Shown here: positions 16,562 through 25,902 of the stretch, in pieces
Layout: every line of letters starts with the position of its first letter
How positions within the stretch are numbered: the first letter of the stretch is position 1
Source: Mesorhizobium sp. NFR06
GTDB lineage: Bacteria; Pseudomonadota; Alphaproteobacteria; Rhizobiales; Rhizobiaceae
Direction: 5' to 3'
Length of the DNA: 64,000 bases
NCBI RefSeq assembly: GCF_900115245.1
Contig: NZ_FOVT01000002.1
Coordinates: 377,005 to 441,004, forward strand
Notes under the pieces: model-generated
Database searches by the model: none
What the model was told of the DNA's origin: nothing
The model's input: only the letters and a program-made list of their open reading frames with translations
Position numbers and translations under genes: made by a program

Positions 16562-18430
16562 ATGTGCGGAATAGCCGGCGTCTGGCGCAAGCGTGATCCG
16601 ATCGGCGGCGGCGATCTTTCCGACATAGCCCGTATGATGCAGGCATTGGCGCATCGCGGTCCCGACGATCACGGCAACTGGAACGACGCCCGCCTGGCGC
16701 TCGGCCACCGCCGCCTGACCATCATTGACCCGTCGCCGGCCGCGCGCGAACCGATGCTGACCGCCTCCGGCGATGGCGTGCTGTGCTACAATGGCGAGGT
16801 CTATAATTTTCGCGCGTTGCGCAAGTCACTGGAGGCGGAGGGCCTGTCGTTTCGCACGGTGTCCGACACCGAGGTGGTGCTTCAGGCATTGCACCAATGG
16901 GGCCCGCAAAAAGCGGTGCCGCTGTTCGACGGCATGTTCTCCTTCGCCTATTTCGATGCCCGCGACGACGCCTTGTGGCTTGCCAGGGACAGGCTCGGCA
17001 TCAAGCCGATGTCGATCGCTGACACCGGCGAGCGCGTGTTGTTCGCCTCCGAGGACAAGGCGATCCTGGCCTGCCATGACTTCGCGCGCCGGATCGACAC
17101 GCGCGAGCTGACACTGCGGCTGGCCTGGCAGAGCCGCGATTCGAGCTACAGCGTCTTCGACGGCATCGAGCGGCTGCCGCCGGCCGGGCTGTGGAGGATC
17201 ACCGGGAACGGCATCGAGAAGCACCGCTTCTGGCATGTCCTCGACGCCCTGGAGCCCGCGCGCATTGCCGGCGACAAGACCTCCGACGCCGGACATGTAG
17301 CGACCCTGCGGACGTTGCTCGAGGAAAGCGTCGAACTGCATTGCATTGCCGACACCGGCCTTGCCACCGCCTGCAGCGGCGGCGTCGACTCCGGCCTGAT
17401 TACCGCGCTTGCCAAGCGCTTCAGGCCCGAGATGCATGGCTATGTCGTCGACCCGAAGCTCGGCCGCAGCGAGGCGCAGGACGCCGAGCGGACCGGTCGC
17501 CATGTCGGCGTCAGCCTGCGTCGGGTGCCTCTCGACCAAAACCGGTTCTTCGAACTCTGGCCGCGAGCGGTCTGGCATCTCGAAACCGACGGCTGGCATG
17601 CCAGCCACGCGGCGCTGCTGGCGCTGGCCGAGCAGTGCCGCGCCGACGGCGTCAAGGTGCTGCTCACCGGCGAGGGTTCCGACGAGCTTTTTGGCGGCTA
17701 CAAATGGCAGGCATCGACGATCCGGCTCTGGCGCCACCAGTCCTGGCTGCAGCGCCTGTTCCGCTCCAAGGCGAGGCACGACCGCAAATTCGCGGAACTG
17801 CGCCGCGCCCCGTTCAGCAACTCGACCGGTCGCGGCTCGCACTCGGACCGCACCGTCGCGCTCCGGGCGCTGTCGCCCAAACTGAACTTTCTGCAGACAA
17901 AGCTGTTCGACCGGCTGGAAGGCGTCGCGCCGCTCAGCGACCGCGCCTTCCTTGCAAGCTGCCTTTACGACCTCTATTCGCACCTGCAGGATCTGCTGCA
18001 TCGGCACGACCGGTTGAGCATGGCGGCTTCGGTCGAGCTCAGGGTGCCGTTCCTCGAGAACCGGCTCATCGACTTCGCCATTCATTTGCCGCGCAGGCAG
18101 AAATTCCGCGGCGGGACCGGCAAGTGGCTGCTCAAGAAGGTCGCCGAAGGCCATTTGCCGCGCGAAAACATTCGTGCCCCGAAGAACGGTTTCGATATAG
18201 CGGCCGCCTTTTCGGCCGGCACGCAAGGCTTGTTGCGCGGCGGTCTGCTGCGCCACGCGATGAAATGGTCTTCTCCCGAATTGGACGACCTCATCGACAT
18301 GGCAGGAAGCCATGAAGCGTCGCGCCTGCGCCTCGTCGGCATGGAAATGCTGCTCAGGCTTTACGTGGAAGGCGACACGGCAAGCGCCCTGACCGAGGCC
18401 CTGCATGCCGAGGCAAAAAGCGCGAGATAG
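16562..18430 (+). CDS. asnB: Asparagine synthase (glutamine-hydrolysing)
   Basis: Makes asparagine from aspartate, glutamine and ATP, or amidates a related substrate. 622 residues. N-terminal class II glutaminase domain with nucleophile Cys2 (MCGIAG) and HRGPDDHG; C-terminal synthetase domain with the PP-loop SGGVDS at 272-277 and LLTGEGSDELFGGY. AsnB-like enzymes of this size also occur in polysaccharide or peptide clusters; nothing nearby favours that. It starts 160 bases after fliQ and has no functional link to motility. Confidence 0.9.
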   Translation: MCGIAGVWRKRDPIGGGDLSDIARMMQALAHRGPDDHGNWNDARLALGHRRLTIIDPSPAAREPMLTASGDGVLCYNGEVYNFRALRKSLEAEGLSFRTVSDTEVVLQALHQWGPQKAVPLFDGMFSFAYFDARDDALWLARDRLGIKPMSIADTGERVLFASEDKAILACHDFARRIDTRELTLRLAWQSRDSSYSVFDGIERLPPAGLWRITGNGIEKHRFWHVLDALEPARIAGDKTSDAGHVATLRTLLEESVELHCIADTGLATACSGGVDSGLITALAKRFRPEMHGYVVDPKLGRSEAQDAERTGRHVGVSLRRVPLDQNRFFELWPRAVWHLETDGWHASHAALLALAEQCRADGVKVLLTGEGSDELFGGYKWQASTIRLWRHQSWLQRLFRSKARHDRKFAELRRAPFSNSTGRGSHSDRTVALRALSPKLNFLQTKLFDRLEGVAPLSDRAFLASCLYDLYSHLQDLLHRHDRLSMAASVELRVPFLENRLIDFAIHLPRRQKFRGGTGKWLLKKVAEGHLPRENIRAPKNGFDIAAAFSAGTQGLLRGGLLRHAMKWSSPELDDLIDMAGSHEASRLRLVGMEMLLRLYVEGDTASALTEALHAEAKSAR

Positions 18431-18580
18431 CGAAAAGTTGGTCCAGACCGGCGAGATGCTTGGTTTAAACCTTCGCCGACGCATTTTCGCCTTTGCCATC
18501 CTATTGTTGGATCGCACTCTTTGGCGAATCGTCGACCCGTTCGGGCGCGACGAGCGGATACAGCGGACGAAGGCGCAATC

Positions 18581-20224
18581 ATGATCGACGACGAGCCGGA
18601 AAGCGAACGCGTCTCGGCGCTGGCGCCGTTCCGGCACGGCATCTTCCGCGCCGTCTGGTCAGCCAGCCTGGTGTCGAACTTCGGCGGCCTGATTCAGGGC
18701 GTGGGCGCCGCCTGGATGATGACCACGATCGCCACCTCACCCTATCAGGTGGCGCTGGTCCAGGCCTCGACCACCTTGCCGATCATGCTGTTCGCGCTCG
18801 TTGCCGGCGCGATCGCCGACAGCTTCAACCGCCGCAAGGTCATGCTGGTGGCCCAGACCTTCATGCTGGTCGTCTCGGCGCTGCTGACCTTGTTCACCTG
18901 GTTCGGCTGGATGACGCCGTGGACGCTGCTGGCCTTCACCTTCCTGATCGACAGCGGCACGGCGCTGAACAGCCCATCGTGGCAGGCATCGGTCGGCGAC
19001 ATGGTGCCGCGCGCCAAAGTGCCGGCAGCGGTGGCGCTCAATTCTCTGGGCTTCAACATCACGCGCAGCGTCGGGCCGGCCATCGGCGGCGTCATCGTCG
19101 CCGCTGCCGGCGCGGCGGCCGCCTTCGCCGCCAACGCCATCAGCTATGTCGGCCTGATCGTCGTGCTGTTCCGCTGGAAGCCGACGCTGCCCGAACAAAC
19201 CCTGCCGCGCGAGTCGCTGGGTGCCGCCATGGGCGCCGGCCTGCGCTATGTCGCCATGTCGCCCAACATCGCCAAGGTGCTGGTCCGCGGTTTGGCCTTC
19301 GGCTTCAGCGCCGGCGCGGTGCTGGCGCTGTTGCCGCTGGTGGCGCGCGATGTCGTCAAGGGCGACGCGCTGACCTACGGCATCATGCTCGGCGCCTTCG
19401 GCATCGGCGCGGTCGGCGGCGCGCTGATCAGCGTGCGACTGCGGCAGCTGCTGTCCAGCGAGGTCATGGTGCGCATGGCCTTTTGCGGCTTTGCTTTGTG
19501 CGCCTTCAACGCCGCCGTCAGCCAAAATGCCTGGCAGACGTCGGCGGGCCTGCTCATCGGCGGCGCCTGCTGGGTGATCGCGCTCTCGCATTTCAACGTC
19601 ACGGTGCAGATGTCGACGCCGCGCTGGGTGGTCGGCCGGGTGCTGTCGATCTACCAGACCGCGACTTTCGGCGGCATCGCGCTGGGTAGCTGGATCTGGG
19701 GCGTCGTCGCCGACGCGCATGGCGCGGAGATCGCGTTGATCGCGGCGGCGGTAGCCATGCTTGCCGGCGGCGCCGTCGGTTTCCTCCTGCCGTTGCCGCG
19801 ACAAACGGTGCTCAACCTCGATCCGCTCAACCGTTTCAAGGAGCCGATGCTGGCGCTTGATCTGAAGCCGCGCAGCGGCCCGATCGCCATCATGATCGAA
19901 TACGTCATCCGCGAGGAGGACGTGCCGGAATTCCTGGCAACCATGGCCGAGCGCGGCCGCATCCGCCGCCGCGACGGCGCCCGCAACTGGACGCTCGCAC
20001 GCGACGTCGAAAATCCCGGCATCTGGATCGAGCACTACCACACGCCGACCTGGGTCGAGTATATCCGCCACAACCGGCGCGCCACCCATGCCGACGCCGT
20101 GGTCGGCGAACGCATCCGCGCGCTGCACAGCGGCGAGAACCCGCCCCGAGTGCGCCGCATGATCGAACGCCCGACCACCGCGGGCACGACCCTTGTCTCG
20201 CCCAAAGGCCCGATCGATCACTGA
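18581..20224 (+). CDS. MFS transporter, EntS/MFS_3 type, with C-terminal soluble domain
   Basis: Predicted proton-driven exporter in the inner membrane, 547 residues. About twelve hydrophobic segments between 20 and 410; typical ADSFNRRKVMLVAQ loop after helix 2 and GPAIGGVIVAAAG. Residues about 440-525 (IEYVIREEDVPEFLATM, WIEHYHTPTWVEYIRHNRR) form a soluble domain seen in this subfamily, resembling a dimeric ferredoxin-like fold. The ATG at 18581 is preferred to an upstream in-frame codon at 18521 with a basic, non-conserved lead. Substrate unknown. Converges with the oxidoreductase gene. Confidence 0.85.
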   Translation: MIDDEPESERVSALAPFRHGIFRAVWSASLVSNFGGLIQGVGAAWMMTTIATSPYQVALVQASTTLPIMLFALVAGAIADSFNRRKVMLVAQTFMLVVSALLTLFTWFGWMTPWTLLAFTFLIDSGTALNSPSWQASVGDMVPRAKVPAAVALNSLGFNITRSVGPAIGGVIVAAAGAAAAFAANAISYVGLIVVLFRWKPTLPEQTLPRESLGAAMGAGLRYVAMSPNIAKVLVRGLAFGFSAGAVLALLPLVARDVVKGDALTYGIMLGAFGIGAVGGALISVRLRQLLSSEVMVRMAFCGFALCAFNAAVSQNAWQTSAGLLIGGACWVIALSHFNVTVQMSTPRWVVGRVLSIYQTATFGGIALGSWIWGVVADAHGAEIALIAAAVAMLAGGAVGFLLPLPRQTVLNLDPLNRFKEPMLALDLKPRSGPIAIMIEYVIREEDVPEFLATMAERGRIRRRDGARNWTLARDVENPGIWIEHYHTPTWVEYIRHNRRATHADAVVGERIRALHSGENPPRVRRMIERPTTAGTTLVSPKGPIDH

Positions 20225-20280
20225 TCGCATGTCCGGAATGGCGCGGAGAAGACAGTGAGAGTGGTTCGGCTGAACCCGTG

Positions 20281-21666
20281 CTAGTGGCCCGTGATGCTGT
20301 CGGCCAGGGCGGCAAGCTTCGAGGTATGCGCAAGCCCCTCAGCCTCGCGCTTATCGGCGATGCGATAAAGCTGGTACATCGCGTGGACGCCCAGCCAGCG
20401 AAACGGCTCCGGCTCCCAGGGCCGCACCTTGCGGTTGACCCAGGGCAGCCGCGTGAGCTCGGTATCCTGGCCGAGCACGAGATCGGTCAGCGTGCGTCCC
20501 GACAGGTTGGAGCTCGACACGCCGAGCCCGACATAGCCGCCGGCCCAGCCGATGCGTGTGGTGGGGTCCAGGCCTGCCGTCGTGCACCAGTCACGCGGCA
20601 CGCCGAGCACGCCGCACCAGGCGTGATCGATGCGGCATCCTGCCGTCTGCGGCAAGAGCGTGGTCAGGATCGTGTGCAGCTGGTCGATCGTCGCCTGTTG
20701 CGTCTGCCCGTTGACGTCGGTGCGCGAGCCGTAACTGTAAGGCACGCCGCGACCGCCCATGGTGATGCGTCCCTCGCGCGTGCGCTGGGCATAGCAATAG
20801 GCATGCGCGGCATTGCCGAGCAGTTCATTTCCCTCCCAGCCGATCTTGCGCCAGAGTTCTTCCGGCAGCGGCTCGGTGACGATCTGCGCGCTGTTGAGCG
20901 CCAGCCACGTGCGCTCTTCGCCCGGGATACCGGCGGTGAACCCTTCCGTGGCGCGGATGATGGTTTCGGCCCGCACCGTGCCGCGATCGGTGGCGACGCT
21001 GCCCTTGGCGATGGATGTCACGGTGGTCTTTTCGTAGATCGGCACGCCGAGACGTTCGACCGCCGCCGCCAGCCCGCGCACCAGCTTGGCCGGCTGCACC
21101 CGCGCTTGGCCGCGGATGACGAAGCCGCCCATGACATTGCGGATGTCGATACGTGCCCGTGTCGCGGCCGCGTCGAGCAGTTCGATCCGTTCGGGCTCGG
21201 CATCCCAGGAGCGGATCGTCTCGCACTCCTCGCGCACGCGTTCCAGCTGCGCCGGATTGGTGGCGACCGTCAGATTGTCGACGCGGCGGATGTCGGCATC
21301 GATCCCCTCTTGCGTCGCCACCCGGATCACCTCGTCGACGCAGCCGGCCATCGCCTTCTGCATGGCGGTGACGCCTTGCCGTGTCGAGGTCTGCAGATAC
21401 TTCTCGCGCGACCAGCCGAAGCCGCCCGACAGCCAGCCGCCATTGCGCCCCGACGCGCCGAAGCCGGCGAACTCCCGTTCGATGAGCACGATGCGGAGCG
21501 ACGGCTTCGCTTTCTTCAGGTAATAGGCGGTCCACAGCCCGGTATAGCCCGCGCCGACGATCGCGACATCGGCCTCGATGTCGCCGGGCAAGGCAGGACG
21601 CGGCGCGGGGATCGCACCCAGATCCGCATACCAGAACGAGACGTCGCCGTTGCGCATGACTTGCAT
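20281..21666 (-). CDS. FAD-dependent amine/amino-acid oxidoreductase (DAO family)
   Basis: Flavoenzyme of 461 residues in the DAO/PuuB-like family. Dinucleotide-binding motif VAIVGAGYTGLWTAYYL near the N terminus, then FGASGRNGGWLSGG, and C-terminal GWAGGYVGLGVSSSNLSGR that completes the FAD site. Likely oxidises a secondary amine or amino acid; the exact substrate cannot be read from the sequence. The start MQVMRNGD at 21666 has GGAAG upstream. It follows the chloride channel gene by 52 bases on the same strand, so the two may be cotranscribed. Confidence 0.88.
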   Translation of the reverse strand: MQVMRNGDVSFWYADLGAIPAPRPALPGDIEADVAIVGAGYTGLWTAYYLKKAKPSLRIVLIEREFAGFGASGRNGGWLSGGFGWSREKYLQTSTRQGVTAMQKAMAGCVDEVIRVATQEGIDADIRRVDNLTVATNPAQLERVREECETIRSWDAEPERIELLDAAATRARIDIRNVMGGFVIRGQARVQPAKLVRGLAAAVERLGVPIYEKTTVTSIAKGSVATDRGTVRAETIIRATEGFTAGIPGEERTWLALNSAQIVTEPLPEELWRKIGWEGNELLGNAAHAYCYAQRTREGRITMGGRGVPYSYGSRTDVNGQTQQATIDQLHTILTTLLPQTAGCRIDHAWCGVLGVPRDWCTTAGLDPTTRIGWAGGYVGLGVSSSNLSGRTLTDLVLGQDTELTRLPWVNRKVRPWEPEPFRWLGVHAMYQLYRIADKREAEGLAHTSKLAALADSITGH

Positions 21667-21718
21667 GGGATGGCTTCCGGGAGTGGTGGGCGTCTTATTG
21701 GCCGGGCCGCCGATCGGG

Positions 21719-23500
21719 TCAACCCTCGCCGGACAGGTCGCGGCGCGCCTTGTCGAGCTCTTCTGCATAGCGCCGCATCAGATGGCTTTCAGTGAGCAGG
21801 CCAAGCACGATGCGCTCGTCGAAATCCTCGACCACCGCCAGTTCTTCGGCCCCTGTGCGCTGGAACGTCTCGGCGGCGGTCTGGACATTCATGGAGGGCA
21901 CCAGCACCGCATCCTTGAACCGGGCGAGCGCGCTCACCGGCGTCTCGCCGTCGGAAAGGTCGCTGTGCAGTTCCGGCACCACGAGCATCCCGACATATTG
22001 GTCGGCTTGCTCGACAGCGATGACGCGCTGCCCGGAGCCGAGCGGGATTTCCTGGCGGAATTCGGAGAGCGTGGTCGAGGCGGGAACGGTGCGGACATCC
22101 TTGCGCATCATCGAGCCGACGGTGAGGCTGCGCATCCAGCCGACGTCATGGGCACTGCGGATCGTCTCGCCGCGCAGATGGAAGCGCCAGGTCGAGAAGG
22201 AGTAGCCGAAGGTTTCCCGCACCAGGATCGCCGACATGATCGAGGCCGCCAGCACCACGCCGGTGAGCGTCAGGTCGCGGGTAGATTCCAGCGCCAGGAA
22301 CGTCATGGTCAGCGGACCGCCGACGACGCCGACCGCCAGCGAGGTCATGCCGACGACGGCGGCCACCGCCGGGTCGATGCCGGCCGACGGCGCGGTCAGT
22401 GCCATGACGCCGGCAAAGACCTTGCCGAGCAGCGCGCCCAGGAACAGCGACGCAAAGAACAGGCCGCCGCGGAAGCCGGAACCGAGCGAGATGGCGGAGG
22501 CCGCCAGCTTCATCACGAAGACGCTCGCCACCACCGGAAGCGCGTAGTTCATGGCGAACTCGCGATGCAGCGCGCCGTGGCCGCTGGAGAGCACTTGTGG
22601 TGTGACCAGCCCGAGCAAGCCGACGAAGATGCCGCCGATGAAAGGCCTGACCGAGGCGTCGATCGACAACCGCACGAAGAGCCGCTCGACGATACTCACC
22701 AGATGCATGATGGCGATCGACGCAGCCCCGCCAAGTAGCCCCAGCAGCAGGAACGGCACATATTCGCTTGCGGTCAAATTCGGCAAGCCTGAGAGCTCCA
22801 GCGGGAACGGCACGCCGCCGAACACTTCCGCCGTCAGCGAGGCACAGATCGCCGCCGTCATTACCGGCGCCACATTGGCGACGGAGTAAATGCCGATGAC
22901 CAGCTCGAAACCATAGAAGGCGCCGGTCAGCGGCGCGTCGAAGGCGGCCGAGATCGCGCCGGCCGCGCCGCAGCCGACCAGGATGCGGACGTCGTTGCGA
23001 CGCAGGTGGAAGGCGCGCGCCAGCCGCGAGGCGATGCCGGAGCCGATCTGCGTGTAGCCGGCTTCCAATCCGACGGAGGCGCCGAAACCGCTGGAAATCA
23101 TGGTCTGCACCACGATGACGAAAGTGTCGGTGAGCGACATGCGCCCGCCATAGAGCGCGTTCGCCTCGATCGGGTCGACCGGCGTGCGGAATTTGCGTTT
23201 TCGCAGCCAGATCACGGAAAGGCCGAGCAGCAGGCCGCCGATCGCCGGGAACATCGCCTGCACCGGATTGGCCAGCGAGAACATGGCTGAAAGCCGGCCG
23301 CCCGGCTGCACGTCGAAGAGCAGGTAATGCATGCCTTGCACCAGCGCGCTCATGCCGGTCACCAGCGCGCCTGCGATGACGCCGACCATGCCGGCCATCA
23401 GCACGATCACGATGCCGCGCGCCTCGAGCACGGGGATCGAGCTGATCAGCACCGCGCGAAGCCGGCGGGCGTAGACTTGCGGATCGTTTCTGGCAGGCAA
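21719..23500 (-). CDS. CLC-family chloride channel/antiporter with CBS domains
   Basis: Inner-membrane CLC protein of 593 residues. A hydrophobic core (about 25-430) and a C-terminal cytoplasmic pair of CBS domains (about 450-585). The canonical GREGP filter is replaced by GLEAG (in GASVGLEAGYTQIG): the gating-type Glu is kept but Arg and Pro are lost. The later filter segment reads GSGFRGGLFFASLF instead of GxFxP. This suggests changed ion selectivity or gating; it could transport an anion other than chloride. Confidence 0.88.
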   Translation of the reverse strand: MPARNDPQVYARRLRAVLISSIPVLEARGIVIVLMAGMVGVIAGALVTGMSALVQGMHYLLFDVQPGGRLSAMFSLANPVQAMFPAIGGLLLGLSVIWLRKRKFRTPVDPIEANALYGGRMSLTDTFVIVVQTMISSGFGASVGLEAGYTQIGSGIASRLARAFHLRRNDVRILVGCGAAGAISAAFDAPLTGAFYGFELVIGIYSVANVAPVMTAAICASLTAEVFGGVPFPLELSGLPNLTASEYVPFLLLGLLGGAASIAIMHLVSIVERLFVRLSIDASVRPFIGGIFVGLLGLVTPQVLSSGHGALHREFAMNYALPVVASVFVMKLAASAISLGSGFRGGLFFASLFLGALLGKVFAGVMALTAPSAGIDPAVAAVVGMTSLAVGVVGGPLTMTFLALESTRDLTLTGVVLAASIMSAILVRETFGYSFSTWRFHLRGETIRSAHDVGWMRSLTVGSMMRKDVRTVPASTTLSEFRQEIPLGSGQRVIAVEQADQYVGMLVVPELHSDLSDGETPVSALARFKDAVLVPSMNVQTAAETFQRTGAEELAVVEDFDERIVLGLLTESHLMRRYAEELDKARRDLSGEG

Positions 23501-23672
23501 CGGAGCGGCTCGCCGGTGTGCGAAGACTAATTACGAAGATGAAGTGCTGCCGTGCCTGATACGCGCGGCGGCTTTGCGTGGCAATCGCAATGCCGACCGC
23601 TTGTGGCGCCATTTTTGGCGTCGCGCGAATTGGCCCTATGGAAGACTTGCCGCCGGAGCGCGGGCGAGAGGT

Positions 23673-24200
23673 TCAGTCAGCCAGCGGAATGGTCAGCGGC
23701 CCGCAATCGTCTTCCGCGACGAAGATCGCCAGCAGCTCAGCCGGGTTGCTGGCGCTGGCGTTCTCGGCGAATGAGTGGATCGCGCCGGGTGCTTCGAACC
23801 AGGTCTGGCCCTTCGTGTAGGTGACAGCAGGCTCGCCTTCCATCTGCGAACGCAGCGCACCCTTGATGACGAAGGCCGTGACCGAGCCGGGATGGCGGTG
23901 GCCCGGCGTATAGGCGTTGGGAGGGAATTCGACCAGCGCCGTGGTGATCGAATGCCCCGGCACATTCGGCAGTTTTTCGCAGGACAGCGGCTTGACCGTC
24001 GTGGTCGGGCGCGCCGCGGCCCCCTCCCCGGGGTCGACCCCCATCATGTGAATATGTGCGCCAATTCCGCCAGCGGCGGTGATTGCCCTGTTGTCATGGA
24101 CGACGGCCATGCCAAGCAGCCCAGTGGCGATAGCCGCGACGCCAAGCAGCGTCAGGCCTCGGGAAGACGTCAGGCCTCGGGAAGAAGTGACTTCGATCAT
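23673..24200 (-). CDS. Membrane-anchored cupin-domain protein
   Basis: 175 residues. An N-terminal hydrophobic segment (about 16-34) is followed by a single cupin barrel (about 65-165) with the metal-site motif PGHRHPGSVTAFVIKG and GQTWFEAPGAIHSF. Probably a periplasmic metal-binding protein; reaction unknown. The N terminus holds an exact repeat of TSSRGL caused by an 18-nt tandem duplication. It starts 17 bases after the broken epimerase gene and likely formed an operon with it. Confidence 0.8.
   Translation of the reverse strand: MIEVTSSRGLTSSRGLTLLGVAAIATGLLGMAVVHDNRAITAAGGIGAHIHMMGVDPGEGAAARPTTTVKPLSCEKLPNVPGHSITTALVEFPPNAYTPGHRHPGSVTAFVIKGALRSQMEGEPAVTYTKGQTWFEAPGAIHSFAENASASNPAELLAIFVAEDDCGPLTIPLAD
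24151..24186 (-). repeat. 18-nt tandem duplication at the 5' end of the cupin gene
   Basis: The + strand 18-mer CGTCAGGCCTCGGGAAGA is present twice in a row near 24149-24186. It keeps frame and duplicates six residues before the hydrophobic anchor, a sign of recent slippage. Confidence 0.8.
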
Positions 24201-24217
24201 AACAGCGCTTTCCCTGC

Positions 24218-24932
24218 TTACGCGGCGAGACGAAAGCCGGCGCGCCAGCCGAGCTCACTGACAGCCTTATCGGTCGTGATGTGGCCGTTCGGCTCAGCGA
24301 CGTTGAACGCGCCTTGCTCTCCCCGCTCCACGGCTACCAGCGCTGCGTAAGCGGCGGCATCGACATGCACCGCCGGGGCCGCGGCGGCTTCCGCGCCGGT
24401 GCCCGGCCCGTAGAGATGGCCGTAGCGCAGCACGATGCCGGTCATCGGCGAAGCGCCGAGCACATGTTTCTCCAGCGCGACGACGCCGCCGACGCTGATT
24501 GCGCGGCCGCCTTCGGCTCCGCTGTCCAGCGGATCAGTCTCGGCATGCGGTTCGGATCCCGGCGCATAGACCCAGGCGATGCTTTGCGCGATCAGCCGCT
24601 TCGCCCCGGCCGCCTTCGCCGCGTCGACGAGGTTTCGGGTACCCTCATCGCGGATGCGGGCGTTTCTTACGCTCGCCTCGGCCATACGCGACGGATCGAG
24701 CCCAAAGCTGTTGGATGACGATTTGCGGCTTGGCCGCCGTCACCGCCGCGCGCAATCCGTTCGCATCGAACACATCGACCACCGCCGGATCGGCGCGAAG
24801 CGCTCGAAGACCCTCGGTCTTTGCCGCGTATCGTGTCGTCGCCGTCACTTGATGACCCGCCGCCAGCAGCTGCGGAATCAATCGGCGGCCGATCGCGCCC
24901 GAACCGCCGGCAAGAAAAATACGATAGCCCAT
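24218..24932 (-). pseudogene. NAD-dependent epimerase/dehydratase, frameshifted
   Basis: Two adjoining frames encode one protein. The first (24932 down to about 24705) gives the Rossmann start RIFLAGGSGAIGRRLIPQLL up to VIQQL; the second (from about 24700) resumes with LDPSRMAEASVRNARIRDEG and runs to the end, including YAPGSEPHAE and VLRYGHLYGPGTG. From memory, intact relatives have a few more residues between the two parts, so a short deletion near 24701-24704 broke the frame. Either a pseudogene or a sequencing error. It is divergent from the MarR gene, 62 bases away. Confidence 0.75.
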
Positions 24933-24994
24933 CGTCTTTCACTCCTTGTCGCGATAATATCAGCATACGAACAACATATAAGAGCTCTGACATC

Positions 24995-25468
24995 ATGCGC
25001 AAGGGGTATCCATCCATTCCAGCTCCCGGTGAAGGCAAGCGCGGCGAGGAAGGCTATCTGGGATATCTGCTGCGCCAGGCGGCCGGCGCTTACCGACTGA
25101 AGGTAGAGCGGGCGCTCGATCAATTCGGCGTGACGCAAGCGCAGTTCGCGGCCCTCACCATGGTTTCGGCCTATCCCGGCATATCCAACGCCGATCTGGC
25201 CCGGCTCGCTGTGCTGACGCCGCAGACGGTGAGCGTGATCGTCGGCAATCTTGAAAAAGCCGGTTCGCTCGTCCGTCGGCCGCATGCAGTGCACGGCCGC
25301 ATCCAGCATCTCGACCTCAGCGACAGCGGCCGCGCCTTGCTGAAGAAATGCCGGGGACGCGTGTACAAGCTGGAAGACGAACTGACCGCCAGGCTCTCCG
25401 CCGAGGAGGAACGCACCGTGCGGCGCTGGCTGGTCGCCGTCGCGACCGCGGATGCGGCCCAGTCGTGA
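24995..25468 (+). CDS. MarR-family transcriptional regulator
   Basis: 157-residue winged-helix regulator. Helix-turn-helix text TQAQFAALTMVSAYPGISNADLARLAVLTPQTVSVIVGNLEKAG and wing RRPHAVHGRIQHLDLSDSGR are typical of MarR. Dimeric repressors of this kind usually control a divergent neighbour, here the epimerase-cupin operon 62 bases away. The ATG at 24995 is chosen; an upstream in-frame extension would run into the epimerase gene. Ligand unknown. Confidence 0.88.
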   Translation: MRKGYPSIPAPGEGKRGEEGYLGYLLRQAAGAYRLKVERALDQFGVTQAQFAALTMVSAYPGISNADLARLAVLTPQTVSVIVGNLEKAGSLVRRPHAVHGRIQHLDLSDSGRALLKKCRGRVYKLEDELTARLSAEEERTVRRWLVAVATADAAQS

Positions 25469-25479
25469 AAACCGGTCGC

Positions 25480-25779
25480 TCAGGTCGGCGCGCCGCCGTC
25501 GGTTTCGTATAGTGTAAGCTTGCGATCGCCGATGCCGAGCTCGGCCCAGCTCGCGCGCCACTCAGCGATATGCGCCGATTTGAAATGCGCTTCGAGCGCT
25601 GCGCGGTCGCTCCACGCTTCCGAAACATGGATGAGCCCGGCGTCCAGAACGTCCTGCGCGTAGGAATAGCCGAGGCAGCCCGGCTCGGCGCGGCTGGCCA
25701 GGATCATTCGTTGCATCACAGGTTTTGCCTGTTCGAGCCTGTCGGCTGGCAGCCGAACCGTGCCGATAATCAGGATCAT
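25480..25779 (-). CDS. Antibiotic biosynthesis monooxygenase (ABM) domain protein
   Basis: About 99 residues, a small dimeric ferredoxin-like protein (MILIIGTVRLPADRLEQAKPVMQRM, EPGCLGYSYAQDV, VSEAWSDRAALEAHFKSAHIAEW). Such proteins act as quinol or haem monooxygenases or in stress response. Start 25779 places AAGGA 7 bases upstream; the Met two codons earlier is too close to it. It ends just downstream of the convergent MarR gene, and is divergent from flhA. Confidence 0.85.
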   Translation of the reverse strand: MILIIGTVRLPADRLEQAKPVMQRMILASRAEPGCLGYSYAQDVLDAGLIHVSEAWSDRAALEAHFKSAHIAEWRASWAELGIGDRKLTLYETDGGAPT

Positions 25780-25902
25780 GCGCATTTCCTTTCGCAGGGC
25801 CGCAATGAGGTCCCCTAGCCACTCTCCCACCTTCGCGCAAGCTTGGCCGGTTACGTTCGAGGACCTGCCCTGTGCGTGGCGGTTCTGGATTTCGGGGACG
25901 AC

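Noticed and set aside
16826-18637. A 603-residue minus-strand frame
   Set aside because: It is the shadow of the asparagine synthase gene, with no recognisable motif.
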